From Mesostigma viride (lineage: Eukaryota; Streptophyta; Mesostigmatophyceae; Mesostigmatales; Mesostigmataceae): a DNA stretch of 64,000 nucleotides. A program made the translations under genes and the position numbers. Positions within the stretch are counted from its first letter, which is position 1; the number at the start of each line of letters is the position of its first letter. Of the stretch, positions 42,110 to 53,300 are shown in pieces. The notes under the pieces are model-generated. The model made no database searches and was not told where the DNA came from. It saw nothing but the letters and a program-made list of their open reading frames with translations. The stretch spans positions 2,429,808 through 2,493,807 of the forward strand of contig RPFO01000102.1 in assembly GCA_009746045.1 (NCBI GenBank), read 5' to 3'.

Positions 42110-44031
42110 GTGAATATCACAATCGACGCGTCTTTTTATGACGCACATGCTGATATAATTCTCCGAAGCTATTACGCAATATACGATGAGCAAACGCCTC
42201 TCGACGCAACGCAGCCTGGCGGCTGCGCTTAGCAATGAAAATACGTCTGCAGCCCCGGCTGCAGCTTCGCCAACCGGTCCAGAAGGCAGCGGCGCCACTA
42301 GCCAAGCTCTAGTGGTCGCCCAGCCCCCGCTGGCCGCCTCGCCAGCAGCGTCGCCTGAACCCAAGCGCAGTCGCCCTGCCGAGCCGACCTGGGAGGAGTT
42401 CGACTTTGACGCCAGCCAGCCCGGCTTTTTTGACAAGCTCAACCCCGACAAGATCCTGAGCTACGTGTTTTTCGGATCGTATGCCTCGCTTCTCGAGATG
42501 TGCAAGCAACTCTTCCATCAGGGCCGCCTCACCGATGCTTTCCAGAGACGCACCCACAACTTCGACCAAATCCTCAAATGCCGCCGCCCCCACCTTCAGA
42601 TTCGCGTCCTTTTCTCCCTCCTCGGCCGCTCCCTCGAGGAGCTTTGGCCCCCAAAGCCCCTCACCACCACCTTAACCGAATCCTCCATCCGCTCACTCCT
42701 CAAGGAGGCCCTCGAGCAGCACGTGGCCCCCATCGCAGCAGATGTGGCGGTCATGGGCAGCACGTTGGCTGCCGAGCTCCCCCTCCTCTCCACCGCCACC
42801 TCCACCATCTCCACCGCCACCTCCACCCTCCTCGCCTCCTCCACCGCCACCACCTCCACCTCCGACGCCATCACCGCCCAGCTCCGTGACATCGACCAGC
42901 GTCTTAAGGACAACGCCATTGCTATCGAGGTTCTGCAGAATACCGCAGGCCTCACCGCCCAGGCGGTGAAGGACATTGCCGCCAAGCCAGCCTCGGCTGG
43001 CCTGGCCGGCGATGCTCCTCCCATCACCACCTGGGCGGACATGCTTAAGCAACATACCACCTCCACCACCTCCGCCGTCGCAGCCCAGCTTCAACGGCAG
43101 ACGCTTGACCTCCGCGAGGAGGCCGAGCTCGCCAAGCGCAGCCTCAACGTCATTGTCAAGAACTTCAAGATGGAGGAAGGTGAGAATTCCGAGAAGCTTT
43201 TGCGTGCGTTTGAGAGAGAAATCCTTGGTCGCATGGGCCTTAACGGTGAGATAGAGCTGGCTGCCCACCGCCTTCCCCGCGCGCGGGGTAAGGCAGGGCC
43301 GCCCCCGCTCCTCCTCACCTTTAAGACCCCGGCGGACAAGATTTCTTTTCTCAGACGCCGCAAGCGGCTCGAGAAGACTCTCTTCACCCTTGATGACGAC
43401 TTGACCCTGGCGCAGCAACAACGGCGACGGGAGCTATGGCCGACCTACCTCCAGCTCCGGCAGACCAAGGCGGGGCAGCCGGTGTACTGGAAGGGGGCGG
43501 CCATCTACGTCGGCCACAAGCCCTGGCAGGCGACCCCCCCCCCCCCGCGGCCCCAGCGACTCCAGACGCCCCAGCTTAGGGGAATACAGCAGTAGTAGTG
43601 CAGAATAGATAGACCGTGGCCATGTACATGTACGCCTCCTAGAGGCACTATCCCAGCTAAGCCCCGCGCTTTATTTAATCATGTACATGTGTGCCTATGA
43701 TGTGCCACACTCCAGACGATGCATAGCCTTATTTAGTAATGTTGTGCCCATGCAGGGAGTCACTCTCTGCTGAGAAGCCATGCCATAGCTCTTGTATAGC
43801 CATGATGATCTTCCCCCTCACAGGCATGCTCCCCCCTTACCCGGGCATAGCGTGATAGACCATGAGGGTGCGGGTGCCCTGGTGCACCTAGAGCAAGTGT
43901 TGTTTACATTCCCACCCTTGCAGGAAGTAGCTTAGAATGTATTATAGGCCCATATGCCCCTTCTCAGGGCTATGTGCTACATATACTCCCAACGGAGTTA
44001 TGTTCCTAATTAATTAATTAATTAATGCAGG
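42110..44031 (+). mobile_element. ORF1-only LINE derivative
   Basis: 5' leader (start approximate), intact ORF1, about 380 bp of 3' UTR and the terminal ACTCCCAACGGAGTTATG hairpin with a (TAAT)n tail ending at about 44031. Sequence after the ORF1 stop matches the LINE at 29651 for about 45 bp (GGGGAATACAGCAG to TAGACCG) and then diverges, which locates the deletion junction near 43617. Similar in concept to mammalian HAL1 elements. Confidence 0.7.
42186..43595 (+). CDS. Intact LINE ORF1 protein (469 aa)
   Basis: ORF1p-type nucleic-acid-binding chaperone that would package LINE RNA. An Ala/Pro/Ser-rich N-terminus is followed by an ordered block (FDKLNPDKILSYVFFGSYAS), a Thr/Ser-Ala coiled-coil-like region (about residues 180-300), then LNVIVKNFKMEEGENSEKLL (RRM-like) and the C-terminal domain with RLPRARGKAGPPPLLLTF, FLRRRKRLEKTLF and TLDDDLTLAQQQRRRELWPT. 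Frame open from ATG to TAG. No ORF2 follows: after GGGGAATACAGCAG the sequence goes straight to a LINE 3' UTR. The open frame suggests recent activity or trans-mobilisation. Confidence 0.85.
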   Translation: MSKRLSTQRSLAAALSNENTSAAPAAASPTGPEGSGATSQALVVAQPPLAASPAASPEPKRSRPAEPTWEEFDFDASQPGFFDKLNPDKILSYVFFGSYASLLEMCKQLFHQGRLTDAFQRRTHNFDQILKCRRPHLQIRVLFSLLGRSLEELWPPKPLTTTLTESSIRSLLKEALEQHVAPIAADVAVMGSTLAAELPLLSTATSTISTATSTLLASSTATTSTSDAITAQLRDIDQRLKDNAIAIEVLQNTAGLTAQAVKDIAAKPASAGLAGDAPPITTWADMLKQHTTSTTSAVAAQLQRQTLDLREEAELAKRSLNVIVKNFKMEEGENSEKLLRAFEREILGRMGLNGEIELAAHRLPRARGKAGPPPLLLTFKTPADKISFLRRRKRLEKTLFTLDDDLTLAQQQRRRELWPTYLQLRQTKAGQPVYWKGAAIYVGHKPWQATPPPPRPQRLQTPQLRGIQQ

Positions 44032-44331
44032 GAGTCACTCTCTGCTGAGACGCCATGCCTTAGCTCTTGTATAGCCATGCTGATCTTCCCCCCTATGACG
44101 GGCTCCCCTTAGCTGGGTGTTGCCCGAGACTCTGGGGGGTGCAGGTGCCCTTGGTGCACCTATAGAGCAAGGGCCGCTTACATTCCCACCCTTAATTGCA
44201 GGAAGTAGCTCAGAATGTATTATAGGCCATATGCCCCTTCTCTGGGATATGTGCTACAGATACTCCCAACGGAGTTATGTTCCTAATTAATTAATTAATT
44301 AATTAATTAATTAATTAATTAATTAATTAAT
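44032..44331 (+). mobile_element. Second LINE 3' end inserted in the tail of the first
   Basis: Repeats the preceding unit from GCAGGGAGTCACTCTCTGCT through the hairpin to a 50-bp (ATTA)n tail. A 5'-truncated copy starting inside the previous element's TAAT tail. Confidence 0.75.
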
Positions 44332-44499
44332 GTGAGCATATCATAACAAGGAGCATGGGCAAGTAATCTGATCGAAGCTAGCCAGGACGTAGCATGGCTG
44401 TACAAGGACTAAGCTAAGGCTATGGCTGGTTGTGTACCGTGCGTTAGAGGTGCACGTGACTAGGTATGGTGGCACAGCTAGGCAAACATTCTAAGCATG

Positions 44500-44866
44500 G
44501 ACTGCTATGCAGAACAAGAAGAGGTGGAAGACGATTGTCCAGGCTCACACGCCAGCCCTTGTGGGCACCTCAGCCTGGCCGGCATCTCCTTACGTGGGCC
44601 GGGCCCAGCAATGCTCGCTGCCGCAAGGCCCGCACCTTCAAAGAACAGCTAGTCGCAGACATGGGGGGGCATGGAGGGGCTCCGTGATTTGGATCAAGAT
44701 GATGGATATATTAGCTTAGCCTGATCAGAATATTAGCTTAGAGTTAGACTAGTTCGGATTAATCGCGGCTTCGCCCACCTCCATATCCATCCAGCAAGGA
44801 ATATGTGCTACATGATCTCCCAACGTACGGAGTCATGTTATAATTAATTTTTTAATTTTTTTAATG
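44500..44866 (+). mobile_element. LINE 3' fragment (end of ORF2)
   Basis: Encodes QNKKRWKTIVQAHTPALVGT, matching the ORF2 C-terminus of the full-length LINE (MQDKTRWKKIVKAHTPDPVG), then a 3' UTR with CTCCCAACGTACGGAG and an ATAATTAATTTTTTAATTTT tail. 44332-44499 is unassigned. Confidence 0.7.
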
Positions 44867-45037
44867 CCTTCAGTGTATGATCGATTACACACTAACTTAC
44901 TTGTCGATTCGTATAATTAATTCAAGTTCTAACAGGGGCTTTGCCCCCTGCACCCAGCTATTAACCGATGTTGTGCCTCTGGCGGCCGCCGTCTCGTGAC
45001 GACATACACAGTTACAATAAACAAACGCCAACTATAT

Positions 45038-45567
45038 ATTAATTAATTAGACTCGTGCTCCCGTTGGGGAGTCACGGAGCATTAACCCCGATGGATGGAT
45101 GGATGGATGGATGGATGGATGGATGGATGGATGGATGGATGGATGGATGGATGGATGGATGGATGGATGGATGGATGGATGGATGGATGGATGGATGGAT
45201 GGATGGATGGATGGATGGATGGATGGATGGATGGATGGATGGATGGATGGATGGGTGGGTGGGTGGGTGGATGGGTGGGTGGGTGGGTGGGTGGGTGGGT
45301 GGGTGGGTGGGTGGGTGGGTGGGTGGGTGGGTGGGTGGGTGGGTGGGTGGGTGGGTGGGTGGGTGGGTGGGTGGGTGGGTGGGTGGGTGGGTGGGTGGGT
45401 GGGTGGGTGGGTGGGTGGGTGGGTGGGTGGGTGGGTGGGTGGGTGGGTGGGTGGGTGGGTGGGTGGGTGGGTGGGTGGGTGGGTGGGTGGGTGGGTGGGT
45501 GGGTGGGTGGGTGGGTGGGTGGGTGGGTGGGTGGGTGGGTGGATGGATGGATGGATGGATGGATGGA
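45038..45567 (-). mobile_element. Older LINE 3' end with expanded CATC/CACC array, distal half
   Basis: Tail and CTCCCCAACGGGAG hairpin at 45038-45080, TTAACCCC, then (GATG)n to 45253 and (GGTG)n to 45540 with a short return to GATG. The other half of this 3' UTR continues at 46423-46675 beyond a younger LINE insertion. Confidence 0.75.
45089..45567. repeat. (GATG)n to (GGTG)n array
   Basis: About 41 GATG units, then about 70 GGTG units, then about 7 GATG units, plus strand. Confidence 0.97.
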
Positions 45568-46422
45568 TTAATTAATTAATTAATTAATTAGACTCGTGCT
45601 CCCGTTGAGGAGTCACGGAGCAGTAACCCCGATGGATGGATGGATGGGTGCAAACATTCCTACCGGTCTAATCTATCTACATTGGCTACATACTACATCT
45701 ATCTAACAACATTCTAACTACAACATCTAGCTAGGCAGCCGCACGCTGCCCTAGGGGGAGCTATCTAGCGTGCCTCCCGCGGGATTGCACACGCGGGCGC
45801 TTCCCCACTGGGGGGGCTCGTTGTCCTCTATGACCTGGGCCCACTTGGCCTTGTCCATCATCTTCTTCCAAATCACGGAGAGGCCTAGGCCCCCCATGTC
45901 CTCTACTAGCTGTTCTTTGAAGGTGCGGGCCTTGCGGCGTCTAACATCACTGGGCCCAGCCCACGTCAGGAGGTGCCGGCCAGGCTGGGCTGGTCGCAGT
46001 CCTGCGGGGGGGCCACGTGAGGTGTCTACCTGGTTGGTGCGAGCTAGGTGCCCTACTAGCTGCAGGCGGCGTTGCTTAATTGTGCTGGTGATATAGGGCA
46101 TGCCCTGGTACAGGTCCTCATTGCGGACATGAGCAGCATATCCTACTCTGAAAATGGAACGCAGCATGCTGGTGACCGCGCCGTCCAGCTTGCGGGCCAG
46201 GTCGGCGGTGAGGGTCCACGTACGTCTCGGCGCCATACGTGAGAACAGGAAGGACGAGGACCTTGAACAGGTCCTGTTTCTCGATCTTGCCCAGGGGCTT
46301 GCGCCACAGGGCCCGGTACTGGCGTAAAGCGTGCCAGGCGAGGGAGATGCGGTGGTCCACATCAACCTCGCAGCTAGGGAGCAGGCTGCCCAGCAGCTTA
46401 ACGCGGTCCCGATACAGTACTC
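45568..46422 (-). mobile_element. 5'-truncated LINE inserted inside the microsatellite
   Basis: Tail TAATTAATTAAT abuts the GATG array at 45568; the 5' truncation point at 46422 (RDRVKLLGS region of ORF2) abuts the GATG array that resumes. Encodes [60 protein letters not shown] and [20 protein letters not shown] in nearly one frame, with a frameshift near 46215. Confidence 0.8.
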
Positions 46423-46539
46423 GATGGATGGATGGATGGATGGATGGATGGATGGATGGATGGATGGATGGATGGATGGATGGATGGATGGATGGATGGA
46501 TGGATGGATGGATGGATGGATGGATGGATGGATGGATGG

Positions 46540-46575
<36 letters not shown>

Positions 46576-46675
46576 GTGCAAACAGTCCTACCGGTCTAAT
46601 CTATCTATATCAGCTACCTACAACCTCTATCTAACAGCATTACTACCACGTCTATCTAAACAGCATCACGCTGTA
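46423..46675 (-). mobile_element. Older LINE 3' UTR, proximal half
   Basis: (GATG)n at 46423-46575 followed by GGGTGCAAACAGTCCTACCG and the unique 3' UTR, 5'-truncated near 46675. With 45038-45567 it forms one 3' UTR split by the younger LINE. Confidence 0.75.
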
Positions 46676-47389
46676 TATGGATCCCCTACTGTCAAACCCC
46701 CAATCTTTCGCGGTTGCCGCAGCACGCTACTGGCACACGGAAGAGTTCGCAGCCGACAACAGTTTGCGCAAACTTTTGGTGGCACAAAACGCGTAGAATA
46801 AGAATATAGGGCGATTAATTTACACGCAGACTGCGTCATGTGAGCACAAGTCCTCAATGGGATGGAAATGGAATGTGATGTATCTAGCTCGACGCGGGAT
46901 AGTTGTCTCACTTAATATGTCACGTGGGCATCATTGCATGGCCGGACATGGCTAATGTATTTCTGCAGCATTTGCATTTATTGAAAATGAATGCACAGGT
47001 GAGCATGGCCCTGCTTCCCTGCCATTGTGGGTTGAAGCCCGTGCAACCAGACAAACCCATATACAGCACCACACATGATACTACATCCACTTCCCATTTA
47101 CTTGCGTGCTCGCAAGCTAATTTCGTTGATGCTATCAAGAATGTGTTCTATGAAATCCCTGTTTTGCCTACCAAGACAATCGTGCACACCATCACTCTGC
47201 AAAAAGAGGAAAATTGCACCGCCAAAACTGGGCAGAGTGTGGTATAGCAGAGAGCACTCCCTAGAAAGATAAGACTACCTATATTTCTGGATCGTAGGGC
47301 ATAATGCAAATGACACATCGAACTGTTGGCAACGCTTTTACGGGGGAAGATCAAGGAGACAACCTAGGAAGATAATTACTTGAAAGAAA
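46676..47389. other. Intergenic, downstream of the CAS-like gene
   Basis: No gene recognised. Holds a dispersed repeat at 46810-46885 that matches 60075-60155 (ACGYAGACTGCGTCA, then GATGGAAATGGAATG). Confidence 0.4.
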
Positions 47390-50300
47390 TTACACTGGCG
47401 AGCTGGTGTTGTCAGGGTGCATCTTCCAGGACCGCGGCACCATTCCAGCAACCCGGTACACTTTCTGCAAGCAAGAGGCCAAGCACGGTCAAAACCAAGT
47501 TTCAAGGCCAGCCATATGAGTAAGAAACACTTAATCAGATAAAACACCAGTGCAGCACACACAGTGGATAGCAGTGTACAGAACAATACGGCGAATCGCA
47601 AACTACGGCCATCAACTCCAGCCAAGGCCCGCGTAGGGCAGCCGTGATGCCTGTTAAGAAGCAACTCACCAGGCCACGCTTCAAGAAGGAGGCAGACCGG
47701 GCCAGCTGCTTCATGTGCTTGTTGGTCATGTTGTCACCAATCAACACCACCGAGCCGCCCTGCAGATCACCAGGCAGCCGGCAGGGCCAAAACAGAACAA
47801 AACGCAGAGTGTTTTAGAAATGGACGTCCTGGCTGCGACGTGATGATGACCATTCCGCAGCAAAACAAAATCAAGTCTCTGTTGTGCACAGTTTGGCAGC
47901 AAAACAACTACTACGATTTAGTCCGACGACGTTCGTTGATGGCATCCCATTCCTTGGATTTACAATCCACAAAAAGGTTTCCTAGGTTAACAGCACATGA
48001 ACAGTTGGAAGGCTTGCCCCGCCTACAGCCACAAACTCTACCATCGGGGAGCCGCGACAGGCCAAACAGGCTATTGAAGAGGCATTGCGTACAGCCGTTT
48101 GAGGCCGATACTGGCCTGCGGGCAACCACCAGCGTTGGATAGACCGGGGGCACACATGAGAGAGCTGCTGATACAAGGGCTACGGGAATGCGGATAGAAT
48201 AAACACGTTGCGGTTAAGATCGGCCAGGGGGACGCACATAGACTGCGGATGAAAGTAGTCACGTGGATTTTAGCCTTGCTAGCCTCTACATTTTGGTTTA
48301 TTATATTAATTACCTTGCGCAACTGGCGCAGGCGCGAGATGAGCGGTGCAAGCGACAGCACCTCCACAAGGTCAGGGTCCTCCAGCTTGGCACGCTCCGT
48401 CGCGTTCAGCTGCGGGGGACCGGCAACGTGAAAGGGATGGGCACGGGGAAGACAGAGTGAGCTCTGCTGCACGAGACGGAGGGAAAAAAATGAAGATTAT
48501 AGAACAAACGGAGAGACTGAGCTCCGCTGCACACAAGGGGGCAAGTGAGCAAGACGAAGAAAGGGGAGAAGAGTACAAGAAGGCGTACATGAAATGAAAG
48601 GACAGAACGACAGGCGAGCGGATTTAAAAAGAATAAAACTGTGAGGGGCGCATAGAGGAGGCAAGTCTAAGCCGTGTCGCAGGGAAGGAGAACTGATTCC
48701 CCCCCCCCCCCCCCGCCAGCCCCCCCCCCCCCCCGCCCCCCAGCAAAAACATCAACGACTGCAGGAAAGGCCACTTTCGCGTGCCTAACGTTTCTTCGGA
48801 AAAAAGAAAACTAAAGGGAAGGCCAGGGACTGGTTACCAAAGTCTGTGGAAAGATGGAAGAGGAAAAACATACCTTGTTGACGGGCACCACGAGCACCTG
48901 GTTCATGACCTCCGCGTCGAGGGCCGGCGCGCCCGAACCCTGCGGATTCCAGGGGGGTGCCCAGGGGCGCAGTTTTCCAGGGACACCATGCCGTTAGCGA
49001 TAGCAGCGCCATGTCAATCATCCGTATGCCAGGCAAGCCAAAAACAGAGGTTTGTGTAACAGGCGCGTGGGCAGGACGAAAGGGGCCTCCCGTGACGGTC
49101 ACGATGGTCAGCTCCAAACTGCTGAAACCCTGACAAGCACCGGTCATGGCGGGATCCAGAACACCAGCGTTCTTGTTGGGAACTTGGTGCTGGAAAAGCA
49201 GAAAGAACTTCTAATACTAGGCAGAAAGAACTTGGCAAAAAAAGCAGAAAGAACTTGGCACTAGATAAGCAGAAAGAGCTTGGCGCTAGAAAAGCAGAAA
49301 GAACTTGGCCCTAGAAAAGCAGAAAGAACTTGGCACTAGAAAGGCAGAAAGAACTTCGCCCTAGAAAAGCAGAAAGAACTTGGCACTAGAAAAGCAGAAA
49401 GAAATTGGCACTAGAAAAGCAGAAAGAACTTGGCAGAAAACCAGAAAGAACTTGGCGCAAAAAAAGCAGAAAGAACACCGGGATTCCAAGACACCGAAGA
49501 ACACTCGATGCAACAGCAGCAACCTCACAAGCCTGCAATCATTAGCAGCGCTTCTTACCGTGGCATCCACGAAGACCATGAACACACCCTTGTCGCTCTC
49601 CATGAGGGCGATGGCCCCCTTGGGTGACAGGTCACCCGCGTAGCCTCCATACAGCCACAGCCACACGCTCAGCCTGCAGTCCACGGCAGCACGTATCAGT
49701 ACAGGATTATCGCGCATGAGTCCAGGGGTAGCACAAATGTGGTCCATGGCAGCACATGCTGGTACCACTACACGGCAGCAATCACGCGCTCGATGGCAGC
49801 ACACACTACCTGCCAGCGGTCACTGCGGTAGCGGCGGGTGTGGGCCGTGAGAAGGGGTGACTACCGCATCATCAGTGGCACTGCCGTGGCATGAGGAAGG
49901 CGTGGGATAACTTCGAAGCAGACGACTGCATATAAAAGTATACTTAACAATCTTTTTTGAAGGAATAAGAATGTGGAAATCTCTCATCTAGTATACTTAA
50001 CAATCTTTTTTGAAGGAATAAGAATATAGAAATCTCTCATCTGCATCAGCTCCAGTGAATTCATTGCTGGTGTTGCGGGTTCTAAATTCCCACAACAACG
50101 GTGTAGAGCTTCATAACCCCAGGCCCTAACCAGTTTCGACTATCTTCCTTTCCTTTATCCACCCAGGCCTCACCAGACGGCGCCGACGCCACCGGCCAGC
50201 AGTCCCGACGTGATGAAGAGCGTCTCCGGATCATACTGGACCACGTCCCACGTCTGCACACCGGGGGACACGACGAAAAGCGGCACGCAAGGGGAGAAAA

Positions 50301-53300
50301 GCGAGTAGAGATGGGAGGGCCAGCCGATGAGAAATGAGGCATTAGAGCGGCAATCACAGAGGAGGGGAAATCACAGAGAAAATGGGCCAGCTAAGAACCC
50401 CTGGCTAGGCAACCCTGCCTTTGCACTGTGTCTTGGATAATGATTACGCTGTAGTTAACCCTGACATTGGTTCAGCAGCGACCGCACTTTGGACAGCAGC
50501 ATAACTAGGCGTGCTTCTGCTTCTGCTTCTGCTTCTGCTTCTGCTTCTGCTTCTGCTTCTGCTTCTGCCTCTGCCTCTGCCTCTGCCTCTGCCTCTGCCT
50601 CTGCCTCTGCCTCTGCCTCTGCCTCTGCCTCTGCCTCTGCCTCTGCCTCTGCCTCTGCCTCTGCCTCTGCCTCTGCCTCTGCCTCTGCCTCTGCCTCTGC
50701 TCCTGCTCCTGCTGCTGCTGTTCCTGCATCTGTAGCTGCTGCTTCCTCCTTTTAAGCACAGCCAGCAGCTATATCCTGTGAATGGACTGCCAAACCCCAC
50801 TCACTGCCACCGACCTCATCAATGGCCTCGGAAATCGGGTTGACCTCAACCCTCCCCTTGTTGAAAACTGCCCCTTGCCCCTGTCCAATTATTCAAAGGC
50901 CCCACACGGCCACCGACCTCATCAATGGCCTCGACAATCATCTTGACCTCAACCCTCCCCTTGGTAAAAACTGCCCCTTGCCCCTGTCCAGTTATACAAA
51001 GCCGCCACATGGCCACCGACCTCATAAGTGGCCTCGACAATCATCTTGACCTCAACCCTCCCCTTGTTAAAAACTGCCCCTTGCCCCTGTCCAGTTATTC
51101 AAAGCCCCCACATGGCCACCGACCTCATCAATGGCCTTGACAAGCGGCTTGACCTCCGGTGGCGCCTGCAGGGTGAGCCAGTCGGTAATCTCGTCCACCA
51201 CCTCAGCACCCTGGGAGAAGTAGCGGTAGGGGTTGCGGTGGGCGCAGCAGGGGGGGGGGGAATGAGGGAGGGACGGCACAGGGAAAAAGGATGAAGAGGC
51301 AAAAATCAATTCGCCAGTTCCTCGTAAACGTGTGCATTCACGGCAATACATTCGCGCAACCGTGGCAGATGAAACTGGCATCAGGCCACAGCGAGCCGTG
51401 ATGGCCAGGAGATATCCTGGCACTAAATAGACACGTTTTCTGTCTGTCGGGAGGGTGGGCTTGTATCAAGCATCTAATAAGACCGAATTCACGCAGTGTA
51501 CAATATCTCTTAGTGACCCTGCTCGTTATCTAACCCTCTCTTATATTTACTGCCTGAGGCACTTGTGTGATGGACACTAGCATACAACACAGCTGAAGAT
51601 ATTTACTGGGAATGATGGGTGCACGTTGCTCTTCGCGTGTACAGCACCTTTCCCTTGGCCGGTGCCAGCAGAGAACTAACTCCCATGGCCCAAACCTCCC
51701 AGGTCATATACGGCATCATGGGAGCACCTTGTTGACGACGTGGGCGGCATTTTCCTTGGCGGGTGCTATCAGAAAACAACTTCCCGTGTCGAGACAACAA
51801 CTTTCCCATCTCACCTTCTTCACGGCCAGCGCGGCCGCCGAGCCCACCGCGGCGGTCCCTTGCTCGAACACGCTCTTCACGGTGGGGAGGGCCACCTTGG
51901 CGACGCCAGGGACTCCCTCCGTGTCCACCACTGTCTTGATGTTCACTACAGTTTCCTGGGGGATAGGAATGACGGCGTGCGTGGGGGGGAGGGGGGGGGG
52001 GGGGGGGGGGGGAGGGGGATTAGGGGGGAGAATAAAGAGGGGGGAGCCGGGGGGGAATGAAGGGGTTGGGGTGGGGTGGGGTGGAATTGGTACACCGTCC
52101 GCAGTAGTAGTTTTATATAAATAATTAGCTTCTGTAAAATGTTCTGGCTGAAAAGCAGGAAACAAACAAAAGAAAATTAATTAATTAACTCCGGGGGCTG
52201 AGGACTGGACTAAACAAACAAACAAAAAAAATTAAATTAACTCCTGTGGGCTCTGGGTATCACTGACCTCCACTAAGTCTAGCCTATGGCCGGCGAAGGG
52301 GGGCCGCCGGGCCGGATTGCCGGCCAAATTGGGGACGGCGTGTACGATATCTACCAAACAAACAAAAGAAATTTATTAATCAAATAAGTACCCATGTGCC
52401 TTGAACGGCTGCAGGACAAACAAACAAACAAAAGGTTTTGATTAAATAATATAGAACCCGGGGCTCTAACTGGCTCCCAACAAACAATGCAGGGTTATTC
52501 ATAATGCAAATACGGCAAAAATTGACCCCTAATAGCAAACTACTAATGCGGACGGTGTATAGGGGGAATTGATATGGGGAGATGACAAAAGCAAGAACGA
52601 GAAAGAGCTAGGCAGGCACTGCTAGGGAGACCTACAGCAATCCCATTTCCACAGGAAGGTCACGGCATCCAAAACAAGGGGGGGTAAGAGCAGCAACCGC
52701 GAAAAGATGAAAGCAGCAACCGTGCAAATGTGAAGCTAACTGCTTATTCCTGAGATGTGGTCGCAGCGATTTGAAAGGTTGGCAACCGCAGCATACGAGT
52801 ACATCCGGTGAAACGTTGTAATTAGGGCACGAGCCTATTCAACCCTACCTATGCGCATTAAGTCACAGGGTTTATGACGTCTGCATGCGCCCTTGGTCAG
52901 CACCTACAGTATACAGTATCTACTTCGCTACTGTGTACTTAGTACATAGTTTACTAAAATCATTCAAATGTTTGCTGCTTACTGCCCCTTACCTTGACGG
53001 CGCCGACGGTCGACTGCGCCACCTGCGCGCTCTCGGTGAGCACTTTGCTGGTCTCTGCCAACGTCACCTTGCTCTTCTCCGACAGCTCCTGCACCGTCTG
53101 CAGTGCGACCTTGGATGCCTGTGGATGGGTGGGTGGGCGGGGTAAGGGGGGGGGGGAAGGGGGGGGAGCAGAGCAGGTGAAGTGGGGGCAGGGTGGGGCG
53201 GGCGGGGCTGGGTGGGTTAATGATTCATTGCCCTCGCTGGTCAGCAGGTAAGCATGGCAAGCATGGTGGGGTGGGCAGCAGAAATCGGGGTATCTCACCT

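Noticed and set aside
42500-43421. Overlapping ORFs on both strands within the LINE ORF1 region
   Set aside because: Shadow frames of a GC-rich real ORF; only the 42186-43595 frame is homologous to other LINE ORF1s.
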